Assembly: GCA_031262295.1 (NCBI GenBank)
Contig: JAISIA010000017.1
Span: forward strand, 1 to 35,425
Reading direction: 5' to 3'
DNA length: 35,425 bases
Origin: Bacteroidales bacterium
GTDB taxonomy: Bacteria; Bacteroidota; Bacteroidia; Bacteroidales; P3
This document shows positions 31,011 to 35,425 of this stretch, piece after piece (position 1 is the first letter of the stretch; the number at the start of each line of letters is the position of its first letter). A program made the translations under genes and the position numbers. The notes under the pieces were generated by a model that was given only the letters and a program-made list of their open reading frames with translations, was not told where the DNA came from and made no database searches.

Positions 31011-32300
31011 TTAATTCAATAACCAATCTATAACATTTAGTTTTCGTATTCCGTCATATACAGGATTAAGATCATAATCCATAGTAAGAAGATATTTTGG
31101 ATTAGAATCGTTTATGGCTTTTAGTGAAGAGAGTTCTCTTTCAAGAGTAGAAGACTCCATTGTTGTGTATGCAACTTGATAGTATGAGATATAGCCTTTA
31201 ATATCTTCAACAACAAAATCAATTTCTTTGTCTCTTACTTTTCCAATATAAACTCTTTGATAACGACGACGCAATTCAAGATAAATAACATTTTCTAAGA
31301 GGCGACCAATATCTACTTGCATACGTTTTGGCAAACGCAATTGACGAAAGCCTACATCGGATAGATAATATTTTTCCATTGTCCTAAGAAACCCTTTACC
31401 TTTTAAATCATAACGAGGAACTCTAAAAAGAAGAAAGGCATCACATAAAATATTCAGATATTTAGATACAGTTTTATTATCAATTATAACCTTTTCATTT
31501 TTTAAGGTATTAACAATTGAATTTGGAGAAATAGGAGAACCAATAGTATCAAAAAGAAAGTCTATAATCTTATCAAAAGTCGTCTTATTATAAATTTCTT
31601 GTCTTTTAAAGACATCCTTCTCAATGATTGTATTAAATATGGCTTTGATGAATTGTTCCGTAGGTTTGTTTTCATCATATTTCATAGCAACAGCTTGTGG
31701 TATGCCTCCTTCATGCAAATAATTATCAAATATTATTCTTGCATAAGCCTTTATTGTAGGCTGATTAAAATCCAAATTCCTAAAAGTTTCACTTTTTGCA
31801 TCCTTTTGGGAATTTAGTGCATATTCAAGATATTCTGCAAAAGAAAAAGGAAGTATGCTTATTTCAATATAACGTCCTGTTAGTAGTGTTGCCAATTCCC
31901 CTGAAAGCATATAGGCATTAGAACCGGTTATATATAAATCTACATTATCTTTAATAAAAAGACTATCCACCATACGTTCAAAGCTGTCAATGTTTTGAAC
32001 TTCGTCAAGGAATATATAATTCATTTTATTGGATACTAACTTTGAATTGATATGTCTATATATTTGAATATAGTCACCTATTTCAAGCGTGTCAATATCT
32101 TCAAAGTTGTAGAATTGAATTTGTGTTTGATCAACATTAGGACGTATTTCCTCTGCGAGCATATTTAATATAGTAGATTTTCCACTACGCCGCATACCTG
32201 TTACAACCTTAATTATATGTTGATCTTTCCAAGTACGCAATTGTTGCATATAAGGCTTACGTTCTATAAAGGAATATATGTTATGTATTAACTTGTGCAT
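31011..32300 (-). CDS. AAA ATPase with DUF4143 domain
   Basis: 429 residues. The AAA_14 domain has Walker A GMRRSGKST (35-43), Walker B IFLDEVQ (96-102) and sensor TGSNAYML (125-132). The DUF4143 domain (about 205-405) ends with a PD-(D/E)xK-like segment (EIDFVVE ... YYQVAYT). These ATPases are common and mobile in Bacteroidota; no function is established. Residues 163-179 (NSQKDAKSETFRNLDFN) are encoded by a palindromic repeat also found between genes at 34931-34975. The start lies 5 bp after the stop of the upstream ABC ATPase, so the two are translated together. Confidence 0.88.
   Translation of the reverse strand: MHKLIHNIYSFIERKPYMQQLRTWKDQHIIKVVTGMRRSGKSTILNMLAEEIRPNVDQTQIQFYNFEDIDTLEIGDYIQIYRHINSKLVSNKMNYIFLDEVQNIDSFERMVDSLFIKDNVDLYITGSNAYMLSGELATLLTGRYIEISILPFSFAEYLEYALNSQKDAKSETFRNLDFNQPTIKAYARIIFDNYLHEGGIPQAVAMKYDENKPTEQFIKAIFNTIIEKDVFKRQEIYNKTTFDKIIDFLFDTIGSPISPNSIVNTLKNEKVIIDNKTVSKYLNILCDAFLLFRVPRYDLKGKGFLRTMEKYYLSDVGFRQLRLPKRMQVDIGRLLENVIYLELRRRYQRVYIGKVRDKEIDFVVEDIKGYISYYQVAYTTMESSTLERELSSLKAINDSNPKYLLTMDYDLNPVYDGIRKLNVIDWLLN
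31771..31815. repeat. In-frame palindromic repeat inside the DUF4143 gene
   Basis: 45 bp that match 34931-34975 at 40 positions without gaps. In the intergenic copy the arms pair perfectly over 14 bp; here the pairing is degraded by three changes. It encodes residues 163-177 of the ATPase without breaking the frame. Confidence 0.8.
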
Positions 32301-32305
32301 ACATC

Positions 32306-34684
32306 TTACTCTATTAAAATATTTTTATCTTCGCCTATACTATCACACAATGCTTCAAAATGTTCATTATCCTTTTTGATAGCTTTTAATATATGCTTTG
32401 CGACAGTTTCAGCTTCATCGACATCTGACACCAAAGAACCTCTATCACCCCATGATAGATGTGAATATTCATTGATTAGTCTATTAACCAAAGGAGGAAT
32501 ATTGTTATCAAATAATTTATGGAGATTTTTCAAAGGATCATCGGTATTAGGATAGCGATAAAACAAATAGCACTCTAAAAACTTTCGCATGTTATTTGGT
32601 AAGTTATAAAACCAAGTAAAACTATTCTCAAAACATTTGGCTCTATCACCTTTAGATGGTTTTACCATTTTATAAATTTCACTAAACAAGAAATTATATT
32701 CGGTCACATAATCTTTCATATATGAAGGCATCTTTTCTATTGAACACCTATATTCATCTCCTTTTTTCTTTTTTTCTACAACGTAATAATTTGTAGTATC
32801 TTTTGAAAGAGTTAAACGCTTAAGATATTTTAAAAATTCAAGATTATGTGTAGAAATAAATAATTGTCCGTATCTTTTATCTTTAGCTATGATTGTTTCT
32901 ATCAAACTAAACATAAAAAATATATGGTTGCTATCAAGACTTGAAATAGGATCATCAATATAAATAATCAATTGTTTGTTTTCTGTTCCAGATAATTCAT
33001 CTTCCATTTTTGCAATAAAATAGCAGAATGAAATGAGGCTACATTCTCCTTCGCTTAAATTGTAAGCTTTTTTATTACCTCTTTTTATTACAAATTTGGT
33101 TTGCTTACTATCCATTTCTACTTCATGTTCCAACGATAATCCATCATGACCAAAAAATTTAGATAAGTGGTTGTTTACTTTGGATGCAGCTTTCCCTTCA
33201 TCTTTTAATTTTGATTCTTCTTCTTTTTTTTCAGAATATAATGTTTCTATTTTTTTATTAATATCCTCAAGAGGTTGTTTTAATTTTGATATTTCTTCTT
33301 CGTCTTTACATAAATGTTCACCCTCTTTTTCATAATTTATGATTGAAATAAACTTTTTAATTTCATTATATCGCAAGGAATCTCTTGATAATTTTTTATC
33401 ATTATTTAAAGTGTTGGTTTTTTCATTATTTTTCACAGATAATGCGTTAAACTCATTAAGCACACTAATTATTTCGTTTGAATAATCAATAATATCATCA
33501 TCAATAAATAAAGGATTAAATATATCATCATAACGTTTTTGAATTACGTTTATGATTAGTTCCATTGAATTTATATAGTTTTGAATAGTTTCACTCCATT
33601 TATTGTGTATATCAGTAAAATCGTTCTGATATTGTATATAATAATTGTCTTTAATGATTTTTTTTTCATCTAAATAATTCTTTAATGCTTCAATAGATTT
33701 TTCAATTTTTTCTTTTTCTTCTTTCAATTTTTTTTTCAGTTCTTCAGACTCTTTACTAAAATGTTCATCTAAAATTCTCCATCTATCAGAAGTGATAGAA
33801 TTGCCACAAAAAGCACATTGCTCTTTATTCTGCTTATGCAATTCACGCCCTTTATTTACCCATTCTTGCAAAATATTATCATCTAACAATTCTTTAATAG
33901 TATTAGAGATAGTTATTTTCTTTTCAACGAGGTTTTTTGCTTTCAATTTATATTCTTCAAATTTTGGTTTATTTGTTGAAATATTGTTAATTGTAGACTT
34001 TATTCGTTCATCAATTATTTTTTTGTGCGAAGCAATTTTTTCTTCGTTTAAATCATAATCGTTGCCATTCAAAATGGTATTAATATCATTGCGAATGTTT
34101 GTTACATTATAAGCCTCTCCCTGTTGAACGTAATAAGGACTCTTTTTTATATTTTGATTAGCTTCACTTTTTAATTTATTTTCTAATTCATTTTTTCGCT
34201 TTTGCAGCTCCTGCTCTTTAGACGATATTTGTTTTTTCATCTGCTCTTGTTCATATAATAATCCCCTATGTTCTTCAATATTACCCAATTCTTTTTCTAT
34301 ATTCTCAATTCTTTTTTTTGCTGATATATTATCAGAACCTAATAATGTAAAAGGTCTGATTGAACCATTTTTATCATCATGCAACCAACTTAAATTGTCA
34401 TTCACAAAATCAGTATTATACACTCTCACAAAATTATTTGTAGAAATATTATCTTGTGTATAAGAGTTGTTATTATCATCTATTATTTCAAAACGAGATT
34501 CGGAATAATTTTTGGGTATCACATGTTGTTCAAAACATCTAAAAATTCGAGAAAGAGTCGTTTTTCCTGAATAATTACGTCCATAAATAATATTAACTTC
34601 TTGAAAATTACTATCATTTAAACGTTTTGTCCATTGAAAATCATTGAATAATCCAAAATTACTTATATTTACTTTTGTTATCAT
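32306..34684 (-). CDS. ABC-type ATPase, AAA_13; RloC/PrrC-like anticodon nuclease candidate
   Basis: 792 residues. N-terminal Walker A IIYGRNYSGKTT (32-43); two long coiled-coil stretches (about 120-285 and 305-500) interrupted by CAFC (Cys290, Cys293), a zinc-hook-like tip; ABC signature LSEGE (543-547); Walker B IIYIDDPISSLDS (573-585); switch His in STHN (611-614). The C-terminal 130 residues carry Arg700-x3-Glu704 and His742. Known PrrC uses Arg320, Glu324 and His356 to cut tRNA-Lys in the anticodon loop, and RloC combines such a domain with a zinc hook. Length matches RloC. The activity is inferred. RloC and PrrC usually accompany type I systems; here types II and III are near. Confidence 0.8.
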   Translation of the reverse strand: MITKVNISNFGLFNDFQWTKRLNDSNFQEVNIIYGRNYSGKTTLSRIFRCFEQHVIPKNYSESRFEIIDDNNNSYTQDNISTNNFVRVYNTDFVNDNLSWLHDDKNGSIRPFTLLGSDNISAKKRIENIEKELGNIEEHRGLLYEQEQMKKQISSKEQELQKRKNELENKLKSEANQNIKKSPYYVQQGEAYNVTNIRNDINTILNGNDYDLNEEKIASHKKIIDERIKSTINNISTNKPKFEEYKLKAKNLVEKKITISNTIKELLDDNILQEWVNKGRELHKQNKEQCAFCGNSITSDRWRILDEHFSKESEELKKKLKEEKEKIEKSIEALKNYLDEKKIIKDNYYIQYQNDFTDIHNKWSETIQNYINSMELIINVIQKRYDDIFNPLFIDDDIIDYSNEIISVLNEFNALSVKNNEKTNTLNNDKKLSRDSLRYNEIKKFISIINYEKEGEHLCKDEEEISKLKQPLEDINKKIETLYSEKKEEESKLKDEGKAASKVNNHLSKFFGHDGLSLEHEVEMDSKQTKFVIKRGNKKAYNLSEGECSLISFCYFIAKMEDELSGTENKQLIIYIDDPISSLDSNHIFFMFSLIETIIAKDKRYGQLFISTHNLEFLKYLKRLTLSKDTTNYYVVEKKKKGDEYRCSIEKMPSYMKDYVTEYNFLFSEIYKMVKPSKGDRAKCFENSFTWFYNLPNNMRKFLECYLFYRYPNTDDPLKNLHKLFDNNIPPLVNRLINEYSHLSWGDRGSLVSDVDEAETVAKHILKAIKKDNEHFEALCDSIGEDKNILIE

Positions 34685-34740
34685 ACGTATTTTTTATTAA
34701 AAAAAAATGATTTAAGAATTATTTTTTATTTTCTTATCAA

Positions 34741-34765
34741 TTACAAAAATACATTATTTTTGTAA
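34741..34765 (-). promoter_or_regulatory. Promoter/operator of the ABC ATPase operon
   Basis: Perfect inverted repeat TTACAAAAATA (34741-34751), CAT, TATTTTTGTAA (34755-34765). The left arm read on the minus strand is the -7 element TATTTTTG (34744-34751), giving a leader of about 53 nt. Because the element is palindromic, a -7 sequence also faces the other way. A protein dimer bound here would cover the promoter. Confidence 0.55.
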
Positions 34766-34930
34766 TTTACAGCTTTGTATTAATAAAATTAATGGATTAT
34801 CTTTAATTGTTTTTAAATGCTTTTTCTTTGTAAAGATATTTATTTTTAATTAAATAGAATAAAAAAAACAAATTCAATTTTTAGGACTAAAAAAACATTT
34901 ATTATACATTGTTAATCAAATAAAAGAGCA

Positions 34931-34975
34931 ACCAAATTCCTAAAAGTTGCACTTTTTGTATACTTTTAGGAATTT
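34931..34975. repeat. Intergenic copy of the palindromic repeat
   Basis: Arms AAATTCCTAAAAGT (34934-34947) and ACTTTTAGGAATTT (34962-34975) pair perfectly around a 14-nt loop. It is the partner of the in-frame copy at 31771-31815. Confidence 0.85.
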
Positions 34976-34992
34976 GCAAGATTAATTATTTG

Positions 34993-35030
34993 TTATATAA
35001 TAAAATATTTCTTTGTTTTTTATTATATAA
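34993..35030. repeat. AT-only hairpin at the edge of repeat copy C
   Basis: TTATATAATAAAA (34993-35005) pairs with TTTTATTATATAA (35018-35030) around a 12-nt loop. It may end transcripts reading either way at the right side of the defence region. The rest of 34766-34930 is AT-rich with nothing definite. Confidence 0.5.
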
Positions 35031-35425
35031 ACGAGACATTATATTGAAATATTATTTATTTTACAGCCTGCAACCGACCTTTATTTTATCCTAATTCAAT
35101 AGGGCTAATCCGCAAATGGAATTACACAAAATAACCAATAATAAGGGGATTTTCTCCCTTGTAAGCATTGTTTCTTTAAATAAATTACCAATATTTGCGT
35201 ATAATATTAGTTTTACAAAGAGATGAATTACATTATTTTGATATATAAAAAATGTAATTTAAAAAAATATTTAACATTTTTTCCTTCAAATGTTAAATTC
35301 CGAAACTTCAAATTTGAAAATCGCCATTTGCATTTATCAAATCTTTTTTGTATCTTTGCCGAAACAAAGTTTCTTTTTAGGGCAAGAAAGCTCTAATATT
35401 TCCAAATTTCATTTTTCTTTATATT
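35010..35425 (+). repeat. Dispersed repeat copy C, inverted, cut by the window end
   Basis: Reverse complement of repeats A and B. It holds a hybrid mini-hairpin (left arm CCTG, loop CAA, right arm CCGAC, 35066-35078), the CCTA/TAGG palindrome (35090-35103), the TTTAACATTT hairpin (35270-35279 with 35288-35297) and a plus-strand promoter. A reading frame starting at 35224 agrees with copies A and B only for its first 28 or so codons, then shifts frame. Confidence 0.8.
35327..35358 (+). promoter_or_regulatory. Promoter inside repeat copy C
   Basis: TTTG (35327-35330), 20 nt, TATCTTTG (35351-35358), the same elements and spacing as in copies A and B. It reads out of the window. Confidence 0.6.

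Noticed and set aside
22862..34684. A type I restriction, BREX, DISARM or PARIS locus
   Set aside because: No HsdS/HsdM, PglX/BrxC, DrmA/B or TOPRIM DUF4435 gene is present; the genes fit separate type III and type II systems plus an ATPase pair.

Overview
The window is very AT-rich DNA from a member of the Bacteroidota, most likely Bacteroidales. Three things point there. Many genes carry the phylum's promoter pattern (TTTG, 19-21 nt, then TAnnTTTG). A DUF4492 gene sits directly before cydAB. DUF4199 genes sit beside a family 2 glycosyltransferase. Most of the window is ordinary chromosome. The unusual content is in the intergenic repeats and in the right-hand 13 kb.

Layout. 1-940: a dispersed repeat (copy A), a cluster of small hairpins and a large inverted repeat. 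941-2515 (minus): tRNA-Leu(GAG), a YciO/YrdC-family gene and an extended SDR epimerase. 2657-7454 (plus): a small membrane protein, peptidase E, TsaC, DUF4492, CydA and CydB, tightly packed. 7455-8644: repeat copy B. 8645-11117 (plus): an outer-membrane barrel, a lipoprotein with two aspartyl-protease lobes, and a small membrane protein. 11237-15683 (minus): an envelope operon of two DUF4199 proteins, a GT2 glycosyltransferase, GmhA, a GmhB-like phosphatase and a MORN-repeat protein. 16011-16449: a small HTH gene and a Cys-rich gene. 16701-21397 (minus): ornithine aminotransferase, DnaA, a YigZ-family protein and RibD. 21509-22360 (plus): PrmC.

22607-30999 is a restriction island bounded by two 180-bp direct repeats. 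It holds a type III system (Res, Mod), a long rod-shaped RNA candidate resembling 6S RNA, and a TdeIII-like type II endonuclease with its probable N4-cytosine methyltransferase. Outside the second direct repeat lies a coupled pair: a 792-residue ABC-type ATPase with a CxxC zinc-hook motif and a C-terminal Arg/Glu/His set like that of PrrC/RloC anticodon nucleases, followed 5 bp later by an AAA/DUF4143 ATPase. Island and pair together look like a defence region. An inverted repeat copy (C) closes the window.

The most unusual signals are: (1) a family of tiny hairpins with a constant TTG loop and three interchangeable, fully compensated stems; (2) a roughly 0.5-kb repeat whose three copies each carry a complete promoter; (3) a palindromic repeat present both between genes and in frame inside the DUF4143 gene; (4) the structured RNA candidate between the two restriction systems; (5) the candidate tRNA-cleaving ATPase.
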